Origin: Lachnoclostridium sp. UBA5725
GTDB lineage: Bacteria; Bacillota; Clostridia; Lachnospirales; Lachnospiraceae
Length of the DNA stretch: 64,000 bases
Direction: 5' to 3'
Assembly (NCBI GenBank): GCA_002419585.1
Contig: DIGJ01000002.1
Location: 248,001 to 312,000, forward strand
The notes beneath the pieces were generated by a model. It saw nothing but the letters and a program-made list of their open reading frames with translations. It had not been told where the DNA came from and did not search any database. Position 1 is the stretch's first letter, and every line of letters starts with the position of its first letter. The position numbers and the translations under genes were made by a program. Shown here piece by piece: positions 34,746 through 43,323 of the stretch.

Positions 34746-35576
34746 ATGAAACTTGGAATGTTTACATCTGGCTATCAGAGAAATCCGCTGGAACATTGTT
34801 TCGAAGATGCACAGCGGTTTGGATACGATTTTATCGAACTATGGGGCGGCCGACCACATGCATATGCACCGGATCTAAAAGCTGGCGAAATGAACGAAGT
34901 GAAACGCTTGATTGATAAGTATCAGATGCCAGTACTGGGCTATACACCAGAGCACAATGCCTATCCGTATAATTTTATGATTGGAAGTGAGCACCAAAGA
35001 CAAGATGCAGTCAATTATTTGAAGCTTAGCCTGGATATGGCAAAAGAGATGAATGCCGATTATATGCTAATTTCTCCTGCACATGCAGGATATCTTACCA
35101 GCTATGACGAAATTTGGAATCGGATGGTAAAAACGATACGGGAATTAACCGAACATGCGGAAAAGACTGGCGTGAAACTAGTAGTAGAAACATTGACTCC
35201 TTATGAGACGAATGCATTTAAAAATGCAAATGATCTGTTGGAACTATTTAAGCGGATTGATTCACCTTATCTGGTGGGAATGTGCGACATCGTACCGCCA
35301 TTCGTACAACATGAGAGTATTATGGCATATTTGGAAAAACTGGGAAAGAAAATGTATCACATGCACATTATTGACGGTGATCAGGGAACAGACAGTCATA
35401 TTGTGCCGGGAGAAGGTTCAATACCACTTCCTGAATTAATTAAAGAATTAAAGTATGCCGGGTATGAAGGAACGGTAACGCTAGAACTTGTAACCGGCTA
35501 TATTAATGAACCAAGACTCTATGCCAGAAGGGCCATTGACCAGGTTCGTACCTATATGAAGGATGCAGGATACTAA
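34746..35576 (+). CDS. frlC: Fructoselysine 3-epimerase (FrlC)
   Basis: FrlC interconverts fructoselysine and its C3 epimer psicoselysine. The protein has 276 residues, the same length as E. coli FrlC, with closely matching segments: MKLGMFTSGYQR at the start, ELWGGRPHAYAPDLKAGE (near 33-50), YTPEHNAYPYNFMIG (near 65-79), DMAKEMNADYMLIS and ELVTGYINEPRLYAR near the end. Metal-binding Glu and Asp/His residues of the xylose-isomerase-like barrel (VETLTPYE, HMHIIDGD) are conserved. This is the best specificity marker of the locus, pointing to Amadori products of lysine or similar amines. Confidence 0.9.
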   Translation: MKLGMFTSGYQRNPLEHCFEDAQRFGYDFIELWGGRPHAYAPDLKAGEMNEVKRLIDKYQMPVLGYTPEHNAYPYNFMIGSEHQRQDAVNYLKLSLDMAKEMNADYMLISPAHAGYLTSYDEIWNRMVKTIRELTEHAEKTGVKLVVETLTPYETNAFKNANDLLELFKRIDSPYLVGMCDIVPPFVQHESIMAYLEKLGKKMYHMHIIDGDQGTDSHIVPGEGSIPLPELIKELKYAGYEGTVTLELVTGYINEPRLYARRAIDQVRTYMKDAGY

Positions 35577-35594
35577 AAGAAAAGAGGAAAAAAG

Positions 35595-36443
35595 ATGTTT
35601 ATCGATATGCATGTACATCCGGCTTTTTATGAACCGATCAACGAGAATGCCGAAATTGAAGAAATGCGACATAATGTGCTTAATATTCATAAAAATGGCA
35701 CGGCACCACTTGTACATATTTTCAACCAGATGAAGTGCGCTTCACTAGATCGTCTGTGTCTATTGCCGGAGGACTATACCACACAGGTTGGACAGGCTGT
35801 TGTAACAAATGAAGAAATTCAAAGGCTTGTTGATTTGGCACCAGATAAATTCATTGGATTTGCTGGGGCAGATCCATATGATGAACGCGCAGCTGAAAAA
35901 CTTGAGTACGCTTTTACACAACTTAAGTTAAGTGGATTAAAACTCCATCCATCCAGACAGCATTTTTATCCAAACGATGCAATACTAAGGCCTTTGATTG
36001 AAGTATGTGAACGGTATAATAAACCAATCATATTTCATAGTGGTGTATCGATTGAACCAGATACTGATACAAAGTATGCAAGACCAATTGAGTTCGAGGA
36101 ACTAGCCGCAAACCATCCGAACTTAAGGATATGCCTTGCGCATTTTGGATGGCCATGGGTACAAGAAACTGCAATGCTAATGCTAAAATTTCCCAATGTT
36201 TATGCAGACACCGGACTTTTGTATTTTGACAATGCCTATGAATTTTATGAACGAGTTTTTCATCATGATATTCCGGTCACATGGATCGATAGAAGTCTTC
36301 GCCATCAGGTGATGTTTGGCAGCAACAATCCGCGATTTGAACAAATACGTATGGCAGATGCAATCACAAAACTTGGATTTAGGGATAGTACACTGGAGCT
36401 CATAAAAGGTGGGAATGCATTGGAATTTTTGAATGGGCGATAA
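35595..36443 (+). CDS. Amidohydrolase-2-type TIM-barrel protein
   Basis: This 282-residue member of the amidohydrolase_2 (ACMSD-like) family has DMHVHP near residue 4 (HxH), IIFHSGVS near 152 and CLAHFGWPW near 187. The last family block, usually GTD/GSDxP, reads MFGSNNPRFE, so the conserved catalytic Asp is Asn. Family members are hydrolases, decarboxylases or lactonases. It follows frlC by 18 bp with its own GAGG site and belongs to the same transcript. The exact reaction is unknown. Confidence 0.82.
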   Translation: MFIDMHVHPAFYEPINENAEIEEMRHNVLNIHKNGTAPLVHIFNQMKCASLDRLCLLPEDYTTQVGQAVVTNEEIQRLVDLAPDKFIGFAGADPYDERAAEKLEYAFTQLKLSGLKLHPSRQHFYPNDAILRPLIEVCERYNKPIIFHSGVSIEPDTDTKYARPIEFEELAANHPNLRICLAHFGWPWVQETAMLMLKFPNVYADTGLLYFDNAYEFYERVFHHDIPVTWIDRSLRHQVMFGSNNPRFEQIRMADAITKLGFRDSTLELIKGGNALEFLNGR

Positions 36444-36460
36444 ATTGGAGGTGTAAGCAG

Positions 36461-36889
36461 ATGGTCATATTAAAGCAAATTAAACTGTTGACAACTGGAT
36501 ACAATCAGTTTGTCTTAATCACAAAGCAGGTGTTGGAACTTGTTCAAGAAAGTAATATCACAAATGGAATGGTTCATGTAATAACAAAGCATACAACCAC
36601 AGGAATTACCGTAAATGAGTCCTTGGAATGTCTGGAAAGTGACATCGAAGAGTTTTTATCACGGCTAGTTCCAGAGCATTTGCCTTATTCGCATGCAAGA
36701 ATTCTTTCGGATTACGGTTCTACAGCGGGTAATCCTACCGGACATCTAAAGGCACATCTAACGGGTAACCATTGCCATTTTATAATCAGTGATGGAGAGC
36801 TCTTAAAAGGAGATGCACAAGATATTTATTTTTGTGAATTCGATGGACCAGCACAGAGAACCGTGTTCGTGCAGATAGTCGGAGAATAA
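36461..36889 (+). CDS. YjbQ family protein (UPF0047)
   Basis: The 142-residue product is a YjbQ/UPF0047 protein, with the family signature VHVITKHTTTGITVNE near 37-52, the Ser/His-rich SHARILSDYGS, and the DGELLKGDAQDIYFCEFDGP block near 111-130. YjbQ proteins have thiamin-phosphate-synthase-like activity in vitro, but their cellular role is unclear. Its presence inside a sugar-amine locus suggests a catabolic use of the fold. GGAGGTG precedes the ATG. Confidence 0.88.
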   Translation: MVILKQIKLLTTGYNQFVLITKQVLELVQESNITNGMVHVITKHTTTGITVNESLECLESDIEEFLSRLVPEHLPYSHARILSDYGSTAGNPTGHLKAHLTGNHCHFIISDGELLKGDAQDIYFCEFDGPAQRTVFVQIVGE

Positions 36890-36973
36890 AAAAACAACAT
36901 GCAATCATGCGTGATGTTGATAAAGAGGGTCAGGCACTTTAAGCCTGAAAACAAATAAAAAGGAGATAAAAGT

Positions 36974-38323
36974 ATGTCAAATCAACACAATGAAACGGAA
37001 TTAAAGCGTAAGCTTGGCTTGGGTGCTGTTATTGCGCTAGGTGTTGGAACAACCGTTGGATCAGGAATCTTTTCTTCATTGGGATCCGTTGCGGGTGCAG
37101 CAGGAAGTAGCCTGTTCTTGGTATTAGCATTTTTAATAGGAGGAATTGTGCAGATTCCAGCAAATTTTTGTTATGCAGAGCTTGCAAGTGCATTTCCTGA
37201 GGATGGAGGACAGTATGTATATTTTAGAGAAGCTGGCTCACGTCCACTAGCCTTTCTTTGTGGATGGATAAGCTTTTGGGCAACCGATCCACCATCAATT
37301 TCCATTATGGCACTAGCAATTGCAAACTATCTAGCATTCTTCATTCCAGTTCATGGAATTGTATTGAGAATTGTAGCGGTTGTATTTGTATTGATTTTCA
37401 TGACACTTCATTTGCGTTCAGTAGAAGGCGGAAGTAAATTCCAAACAGTCATCACTGCATTAAAGGTTATACCTTTCGTTTTGATTATCGGAATCGGTAT
37501 TTTCTTTATTAAAGGAGATTTATTCCTTTCTGCAGCACCTATTACAGGAATTGCAGCAACGGGAATTACAGCTCTTTTAGCAGGAGTTTCTGCAACAACT
37601 TGGTCTTTTGATGGTATGGGTGCTGCTTGCTATATGTCTGGTGAAATTAAAAAACCGGAAAAGAACATACCAAAGGGATTGATTTTAACAGCATTTATCG
37701 TTCTTGCATTATATGTAGGCTTGACCTTAACAGCATCTGGTCTTTTATCAGTTGATGAACTTGCTACATCAGATGCTCCTATTGCTTTACTCGCGTCCAA
37801 GATACCTTTAATTGGTGGATATGCAGGTACGGTTGTTGCAATTATGGCAGTTATCGTTGTTATTGGTTCACTTTCTAGCTGCATTATGTTCCAACCAAGA
37901 ATTGAATATGCAATGGCGAAAGATGGTTTATTCTTTAAATCCTTTGCTAAGGTACATCCAAAATATGAAACACCATATTTTTCAATTATTGTACAGTGTG
38001 CCGTTGCCATCATCTTGATTTTTGCTACCTCACTATCTGACCTTTTGGGATATTTTACATTAGTTGCTCTGTTAAAGAATTTCCTGACGTTTGGTACAGT
38101 ACTTGTACTTCGCAACAAACCAAATTATAAGCCTACATACAGAATGCCAGCAAGATTATTGATGGTAGGAGTTGCAATGCTTATGACAGGAACATTAATC
38201 TGGTCCACCTTTATTTGGGCTCCAGCAGCAGGAATTACCTGTGCTGTCATTGCAGTAGCAACAGGACTTCCAGTATATTATTTCTGGGAAAGCAGAAATA
38301 AAAAAGCGCAGAAGAGCGCATAA
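36974..38323 (+). CDS. frlA: APC-family Amadori-product permease (FrlA-like)
   Basis: This 449-residue, 12-helix transporter of the amino acid-polyamine-organocation family is very close in pattern to E. coli FrlA, the fructoselysine/psicoselysine permease: GVGTTVGSGIFSSLGSVA (about 19-36), EAGSRPLAFLCGWISFW, MTLHLRSVEGG and SSCIMFQPRIEYAMAKD are near-matching segments. It should import Amadori compounds from the gut or medium. The 84-bp gap before it has two small inverted repeats and the ribosome site AAGGAGA. Confidence 0.88.
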   Translation: MSNQHNETELKRKLGLGAVIALGVGTTVGSGIFSSLGSVAGAAGSSLFLVLAFLIGGIVQIPANFCYAELASAFPEDGGQYVYFREAGSRPLAFLCGWISFWATDPPSISIMALAIANYLAFFIPVHGIVLRIVAVVFVLIFMTLHLRSVEGGSKFQTVITALKVIPFVLIIGIGIFFIKGDLFLSAAPITGIAATGITALLAGVSATTWSFDGMGAACYMSGEIKKPEKNIPKGLILTAFIVLALYVGLTLTASGLLSVDELATSDAPIALLASKIPLIGGYAGTVVAIMAVIVVIGSLSSCIMFQPRIEYAMAKDGLFFKSFAKVHPKYETPYFSIIVQCAVAIILIFATSLSDLLGYFTLVALLKNFLTFGTVLVLRNKPNYKPTYRMPARLLMVGVAMLMTGTLIWSTFIWAPAAGITCAVIAVATGLPVYYFWESRNKKAQKSA

Positions 38324-38375
38324 GGTAATTTTGTAATGACGTGAGATTGACACATGCTGGCAGATGACTTAAGAT

Positions 38376-38395
38376 TTAACTAGTAGTGTAGTTAA
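38376..38395. promoter_or_regulatory. Inverted-repeat operator candidate before the first GntR gene
   Basis: TTAACTA-GTAGTG-TAGTTAA is a perfect 7-bp inverted repeat with a 6-bp spacer, ending 28 bp before the GntR start. Its position suggests autoregulation or control of the frlD/frlB transcript. Binding is not shown. Confidence 0.5.
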
Positions 38396-38423
38396 TAAAT
38401 GAAGAAGAAAAGGAATATCTGCC

Positions 38424-39146
38424 ATGAGTCTTGACAATCAAAGGCCTCGCGAAGATGCGATGGAAAAAATAGAAAGCTATATCATTGAACATAAATTAAA
38501 ACCAAATGATAAATTACCTTCAGAACGAAGTATGTGTACGATGTGGGAATTAAACCGTACTACTCTTCGAAGTGCCATCAAACAGTTGATTTCGGAAGGA
38601 AAGATTTACAGTAAAAATGGTTCGGGCACCTTTGTTTCAAGAAAGAAGCTTATGAAGAATCTCCAGGATGTAGAAGGATTTTATGATACGGCAAGGAAAG
38701 AAGACCGGAATGTTTCAAGTAAAATACTTAGTGCGGTAATCTGTGAGACAACAAAAGAAATCGGTAGAAGAATGGAGCTTCCATTGGGACATAAGCTTTT
38801 GCAGGTGATACGTATCCGTTTTTTAGAAGAAGTTCCGGTGATGTATGAAACTTCGTATCTGGATTATGAACGTTTTCCAGAAATAGACAAGCACATCACA
38901 CAGACATCTTCACTGTATCAGATACTTGCGAACGTATACAACTTGGACATAACAGGTGGTAAAGAAAAATTAAGTATTGCATATTGCGATGAAAAAGAAG
39001 CTCATTATCTTGATATTAATGAAGGTGATCCAGTTATTTATCAATCGGGTATTGCATTGGACGAAAATAGTAAGATATTTGAATATTTTAAGTCAATTAC
39101 CCGCTCGGAGTATGTGTGCTTTGCAAGCGAATTAAAACGACTCTAG
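38424..39146 (+). CDS. GntR/HutC-type regulator with UTRA domain (first)
   Basis: A winged-helix GntR domain (about 10-75: KLPSERSMCTMWELNRTTLR, GSGTFVSRK) is followed by a UTRA ligand-binding domain (about 95-235). FrlR of E. coli has this layout. It probably represses or activates the surrounding locus in response to an Amadori compound or its 6-phosphate. The gene sits between the permease and the second kinase, downstream of a perfect inverted repeat. Length is 240 residues, normal for the family. Confidence 0.9.
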   Translation: MSLDNQRPREDAMEKIESYIIEHKLKPNDKLPSERSMCTMWELNRTTLRSAIKQLISEGKIYSKNGSGTFVSRKKLMKNLQDVEGFYDTARKEDRNVSSKILSAVICETTKEIGRRMELPLGHKLLQVIRIRFLEEVPVMYETSYLDYERFPEIDKHITQTSSLYQILANVYNLDITGGKEKLSIAYCDEKEAHYLDINEGDPVIYQSGIALDENSKIFEYFKSITRSEYVCFASELKRL

Positions 39147-39172
39147 GCGGGTGGTTGTAAGGAGGACTTACG

Positions 39173-39958
39173 ATGAAGATAGCAGCAGTTGGGGACAATT
39201 GTATGGATGTATATGACAGCATAGGTGACGCTTATCCAGGAGGGAACCCGGTAAACGTTGCAGTATATTTTGTAAGACTTGGAGGAGAAGCTTCCTATAC
39301 AGGTGCAGTCGGAACAGACATATATGGAAAACGAATGAAGGATGCAATTTCAGCAAAAGGTGTAGATACGACACACATTCATTTTCTGGAAGGAAATACA
39401 GCAATTACGCATGTAGAACTAGAAGATGGAGATCGTGTATTTGGAGATTATGACGAAGGCGTTCTTGCCGATTTTAAATTATCTGAGGAAGATATCGATT
39501 TTCTTTGCAGTCAGGATTTAGTCGTATCAGGACTATGGGGAAATGTGGAACATAATTTAGCAAAAATTCGTGAGCGTGGTGTAAAAGTTGCTTTTGATGC
39601 AGCAACAAGACCAGATGATGAGGCTTCGGTAATCGCAGTTCCACATGTAAATTATTTGTTTTTTGCGACAGATGACGGAGAGACACAAGAACTAAGAGAT
39701 AAAATGATGGAGATCCACAAAAAAGGCCCAGAGCTTGTAATCGTAACATTAGGCGAGCAAGGAAGCATTGTATATGATGGGACAAAGTTTATACGGTTTG
39801 GTATCATTCCATGTAAAGTGGTAGATACGATGGGAGCCGGGGATAGTTATATAGCTGGATTTTTAAAAGGTATATTAGAAGAAAAAACAATAGAAGAATG
39901 TATGAAAATGGGAGCATCCAATTCTAGTATAACGCTGGAATATCGAGGTGCTTGGTAG
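39173..39958 (+). CDS. frlD: Fructoselysine 6-kinase (FrlD)
   Basis: This PfkB-family kinase phosphorylates fructoselysine at C6 before deglycation. It has 261 residues, the same as E. coli FrlD, with matching NPVNVAVYFVRLGG (about 24-37), VFGDYDEGVLADF (about 90-102), the anion-hole DTMGAGDSYIAGFLKG (about 221-236) and even the terminal GAW. AGGAGG precedes the ATG. The following GntR gene starts about 20 bp past the stop. A second, more diverged FrlD-like kinase lies at 33315. Confidence 0.92.
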   Translation: MKIAAVGDNCMDVYDSIGDAYPGGNPVNVAVYFVRLGGEASYTGAVGTDIYGKRMKDAISAKGVDTTHIHFLEGNTAITHVELEDGDRVFGDYDEGVLADFKLSEEDIDFLCSQDLVVSGLWGNVEHNLAKIRERGVKVAFDAATRPDDEASVIAVPHVNYLFFATDDGETQELRDKMMEIHKKGPELVIVTLGEQGSIVYDGTKFIRFGIIPCKVVDTMGAGDSYIAGFLKGILEEKTIEECMKMGASNSSITLEYRGAW

Positions 39959-39977
39959 AACGGAAGGAGATTTTACG

Positions 39978-40706
39978 TTGAAAAAGTCAGCAGGAATAGA
40001 TTATCAGTCATCCATTTACTTACAGCTTAGAGAGGTTGTAAGAAATAAAATTGAAGAGGGAGAATATCTTCCTGGTACAGCAATTCCATCCGAGAATGCA
40101 TTAGCAGATATGTATGGAATTAATAGACTCACGGTACGTAACGCAATTGATGAACTGGTAAATGAAGGTCTGTTAAAACGGGTACAGGGAAAGGGAGTTT
40201 ATGTCCTTGCACCAATTGAGCGTGATCTAGAAGTCTTAGGAGGATTTTCTCAGACCATGAATGATAAAAATCTGCAGCCTAAGAAGAAAATCCTACAACG
40301 AGGACAACGTAAAGCCGGAAGTAAATATGCAGAAATATTCAAAATTAACGAAGAAGATGATTTGTATTATATAAAACGCCTGGATTATGCGAATGGAGAA
40401 GCAATTGCGTTGCAGGAGATTTTTATCCCATATAACCTTGTGCCGAAAATGGAGGGTATCGACCCTTCTGTATTTAGTATGTTTGAGATATATAAATTTT
40501 ATGGGATAAATCCAGTGAGAGCATGGCAGACTCTTGATTTGGTAAGTTTAACACAGGCAGATGCAAGACTTCTCGATATTTCGAAAGATCAGACCGTATT
40601 TCTATTTTCTTGTATTACATATGATGAAAACGAAAATGTAATAGAATATTCGCGTTCCTATACAAGAGGAGATAAATGTAATTTCACGGTACATTTTCAT
40701 AAATAA
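39978..40706 (+). CDS. GntR/HutC-type regulator with UTRA domain (second)
   Basis: This second GntR/UTRA regulator is 242 residues from the TTG at 39978, which has GGAAGGAGA upstream; an in-frame ATG at 39948 would overlap frlD and lacks a site. The winged helix includes IPSENALADMYGINRLTVRN and RVQGKGVYVL (to about 75), and the UTRA domain follows. It differs strongly from the first GntR protein, so the locus has two ligand inputs or one regulator per transcript. It lies directly between frlD and the FrlB-like gene. Confidence 0.9.
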   Translation: MKKSAGIDYQSSIYLQLREVVRNKIEEGEYLPGTAIPSENALADMYGINRLTVRNAIDELVNEGLLKRVQGKGVYVLAPIERDLEVLGGFSQTMNDKNLQPKKKILQRGQRKAGSKYAEIFKINEEDDLYYIKRLDYANGEAIALQEIFIPYNLVPKMEGIDPSVFSMFEIYKFYGINPVRAWQTLDLVSLTQADARLLDISKDQTVFLFSCITYDENENVIEYSRSYTRGDKCNFTVHFHK

Positions 40707-40724
40707 AGCAGATAGGAGTAAGCT

Positions 40725-41738
40725 ATGTTAAAATTTGATGAAAAAAAACAAATAGATAGTGTGAAGGGTGCTTTGATGATCCGTCCACAAATAGAAAAAG
40801 CAGTCGATGAAATCCAAAAAGAGGGATTTGACGGAATTTATTTTATAGGAATTGGTGGCACTTGGGCTTCGGGAATGCAGGTTGAGGTATACTTAAGAGG
40901 TAGAAGCACATTGCCGGTATATGTAGAGAATGCAGCAGAATTTATTACCACTGGAAATAAGCGTTTTACTAATAAATCGGTAGTTATTTTTTCCTCTGTA
41001 ACAGGAAGTACAGCTGAGATGGTGGATGCCATTAAAAAAGCAAAAGAGATAGGAGCAAGAGTACTTGGTTTTATTGATGTTGAGGATACCCCACTTGCAA
41101 AATTATGTGATACTTGCATTTCTTATCCAATGAATGAGCAACTTAAATTTTATATGGTTGCAAACCGATTGATGTATAACAATGGGGAATTCCCAGAGTA
41201 TGATACATATAATAAGGAAATGGAAAACTATCTTCCAAAAGCCCTTGTAGAAGTTGAAAAGAAAGCTGACGAATGGGCTGACGGATATGCAAAAGAAAAA
41301 TATCAGTACTATAAAGAGCATCCAGATATGCCACATTATTTCGTTGGTGCAGGTAACCATTGGGGAGCCACCTATTCGTATGCGATGTGTTACTGGGAGG
41401 AACAGCTATGGATTCGAACAAAGTCGATTACTTCTGCTGAATTTTTCCATGGAATGTTGGAAATTATCGAAGCAGAAACACCGGTAACTGTATTTGTTGG
41501 GGAAGATGAACAAAGACCATTGTCAGAGCGAGTTGCTGCATTTTTACCGAAAGTATGCAAAAATTATACGGTAATCGATACCAAAGATTATGAACTAGAA
41601 GGAATTCGTTCTGAATTTAGAGGTTCCGTTTCTCACCTAGTTATGCATGCAGTTAATAATCGGGTAGACGCTCATATGGAAAAAGAATTCAGACATCCAA
41701 TGGTAATTCGACGTTATTATCGACAGTTTAATTACTAA
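40725..41738 (+). CDS. frlB: SIS-domain deglycase, FrlB-like
   Basis: FrlB cleaves fructoselysine 6-phosphate to glucose 6-phosphate and lysine. The 337-residue protein has two SIS domains (FIGIGGTWASGMQVEVY and FSSVTGSTAEMVDAI in the first, near 42-105) and the family's SAEFFHGMLEIIE near 238-250, matching the SGEFRHGPLEI of E. coli FrlB, with a similar C-terminal RRYYRQFNY. FraB, the fructose-asparagine deglycase, is a close relative, so the amine released may not be lysine. A strong terminator follows. Confidence 0.82.
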   Translation: MLKFDEKKQIDSVKGALMIRPQIEKAVDEIQKEGFDGIYFIGIGGTWASGMQVEVYLRGRSTLPVYVENAAEFITTGNKRFTNKSVVIFSSVTGSTAEMVDAIKKAKEIGARVLGFIDVEDTPLAKLCDTCISYPMNEQLKFYMVANRLMYNNGEFPEYDTYNKEMENYLPKALVEVEKKADEWADGYAKEKYQYYKEHPDMPHYFVGAGNHWGATYSYAMCYWEEQLWIRTKSITSAEFFHGMLEIIEAETPVTVFVGEDEQRPLSERVAAFLPKVCKNYTVIDTKDYELEGIRSEFRGSVSHLVMHAVNNRVDAHMEKEFRHPMVIRRYYRQFNY

Positions 41739-41789
41739 AACGAATGATTGGCCAAAAAATGCTGATGTATTAAATCAATAAGATAATGG

Positions 41790-41837
41790 AAAAAATACCA
41801 GGGAACAGATTGAAACTATTGTTACCTGGTATTTTTT
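41790..41837. terminator. Terminator ending the Amadori locus (bidirectional)
   Basis: AAAAAATACCAGGGAACA pairs with TGTTACCTGGTATTTTTT with one mismatch, loop about 13 nt, between convergent genes. Confidence 0.85.
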
Positions 41838-41872
41838 ATATTTATATTGGCGTGTATTTTGAGGGCTTCATA

Positions 41873-42967
41873 TTAATTAAAATATTCCTGTCCTAGTAAG
41901 TCTACCGCTAATAAAGCATCATATAACTGATCCGGTGTAACGTCACCAGCCATATTATGGATGGACTCGCCTGGAGCGCAGGCTTTCTCTGTCGCAATAT
42001 GAACACGCTCTACATCGATTACTCCAACTTCTTTTAATGTAACAGGAAGTCCTACACTAAAACAGAAATCCATTACTTCTTTGATTTCTTCTTTTGGAGC
42101 GTTTTCAAGGACGAGCTGAGCAATTGTTCCGAGCGCAACCAAAGACCCATGCATGGTGGATTCACATTCAGACAACGCTGTAAAACCATTATATACGGAA
42201 TGTGCTACAGCGAGGCCGCCATTGTCTGCACCAACTCCACTAAGATAGGTATTCGCTTCAATAATTGCTTCGAGGGCAGGAGTTACTACATGTCGGTCAG
42301 ATGCTAGTTTTGCCTGATAGCCACATTTTAATAAGGTTTTATAACATAATTCGCATAGTGCCATGGAGGATAACATAATTCCACCATTTTCAAGACTTGG
42401 AGAATCGGTCCTTAAACATGCTCTCGCTTCAAAATAAGTTCCAAGTGCATCGCCCATACCAGCTACTAGAAATTTTGTTGGAGCATTGGCAATAATTTCA
42501 CTGTCTACAATAACAGCTTCTGGATTCTTAGGATAGAATAAATATGTGTCGAATGTTCCGTCATCATTATATATAACAGAAAGACCGGTACAAGGAGCAT
42601 CTGTTGCACATACGGTTGGAACGATGGCGACTGGGCGGTTTTCATAATGTGCAGTTGCTTTCGCAGTATCAATTGCTGAACCACCACCTACACCTACAAC
42701 AACTTCAATTTGCTCCTCACGAATGATTTTTCTCATTTTCTCGATTTCTCCGTTGGAACTGATTCCTCCAAAGATTTCAAAATGTAATTTACAGTCGGAA
42801 CCTTCAAAACTCTTCTCTATTTTACTCTTACAGCTTTTATATGCACTGTTGCTACATATAAATAGAAATGAAGAACCTAAATTTTTTGTTTCTTGATAGA
42901 AATTGTATAAGGAACCTTTTCCCTGTACATATTTTAATGGAGCCCTAAATAATTTAATAACTGCCAT
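41873..42967 (-). CDS. GldA-like iron/zinc-containing polyol dehydrogenase
   Basis: This NAD-dependent dehydrogenase is of the glycerol dehydrogenase group, 364 residues. The NAD-binding VGVGGGSAIDTAKA (about 90-103) and the metal-ligand regions GMGDALGTYFEAR (Asp near 170), AVAHSVYNG and STMHGSLVALG (two His) are all present. It could oxidise glycerol or a related polyol or reduce a small ketose/aldehyde. It is convergent with the frl-type locus, from which it is separated by a terminator, so a link to Amadori degradation is possible but not shown. Confidence 0.88.
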   Translation of the reverse strand: MAVIKLFRAPLKYVQGKGSLYNFYQETKNLGSSFLFICSNSAYKSCKSKIEKSFEGSDCKLHFEIFGGISSNGEIEKMRKIIREEQIEVVVGVGGGSAIDTAKATAHYENRPVAIVPTVCATDAPCTGLSVIYNDDGTFDTYLFYPKNPEAVIVDSEIIANAPTKFLVAGMGDALGTYFEARACLRTDSPSLENGGIMLSSMALCELCYKTLLKCGYQAKLASDRHVVTPALEAIIEANTYLSGVGADNGGLAVAHSVYNGFTALSECESTMHGSLVALGTIAQLVLENAPKEEIKEVMDFCFSVGLPVTLKEVGVIDVERVHIATEKACAPGESIHNMAGDVTPDQLYDALLAVDLLGQEYFN

Positions 42968-43323
42968 ATTATTTTCCTTCTTTCTGTGTGAAATAATTAA
43001 CGTTAATATTTTGACAATATTATAATAGCATTTTCAACCAATTTATACAAGAATAAATTCTAGCAAATTTAGTCAAATCTCAGTCAAATTTCAGTAGTGT
43101 TTACCACTCAATCAAAAATATGATCACTCAGTTCAAATTTGTTGAAAATGAAAAACTGAGAGAAGGGCTAAGTTGCATCGAATATTTTTCGGACAATAGC
43201 ACAGTTTGCAGAGTGCATCTAAAAGCAAAGCTGCATTGATAAATATAGAGGAAAATGTCATTTTTAATAGAATTATGTAATATCATAAGTTATAATATAC
43301 ATTAATAAAATAGGATAAGCCAT
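42968..43323. other. Divergent intergenic region with palindrome and short repeats
   Basis: This 356-bp gap holds no gene. For the GldA-like gene it has a minus-strand -10 TATAAT (43019-43024) and a perfect palindrome ATTAACGTTAAT (42996-43007) between -10 and ribosome site. Three imperfect 11-bp units around GTCAAAT follow at 43061-43092. An inverted repeat CTCAGTT/AACTGAG spans 43127-43160. A TATAAT at 43291-43296 probably serves the GGDEF-EAL gene. Confidence 0.55.

Noticed and set aside
41873..42967. Including the GldA-like dehydrogenase in the Amadori operon
   Set aside because: It is on the opposite strand behind a strong bidirectional terminator.
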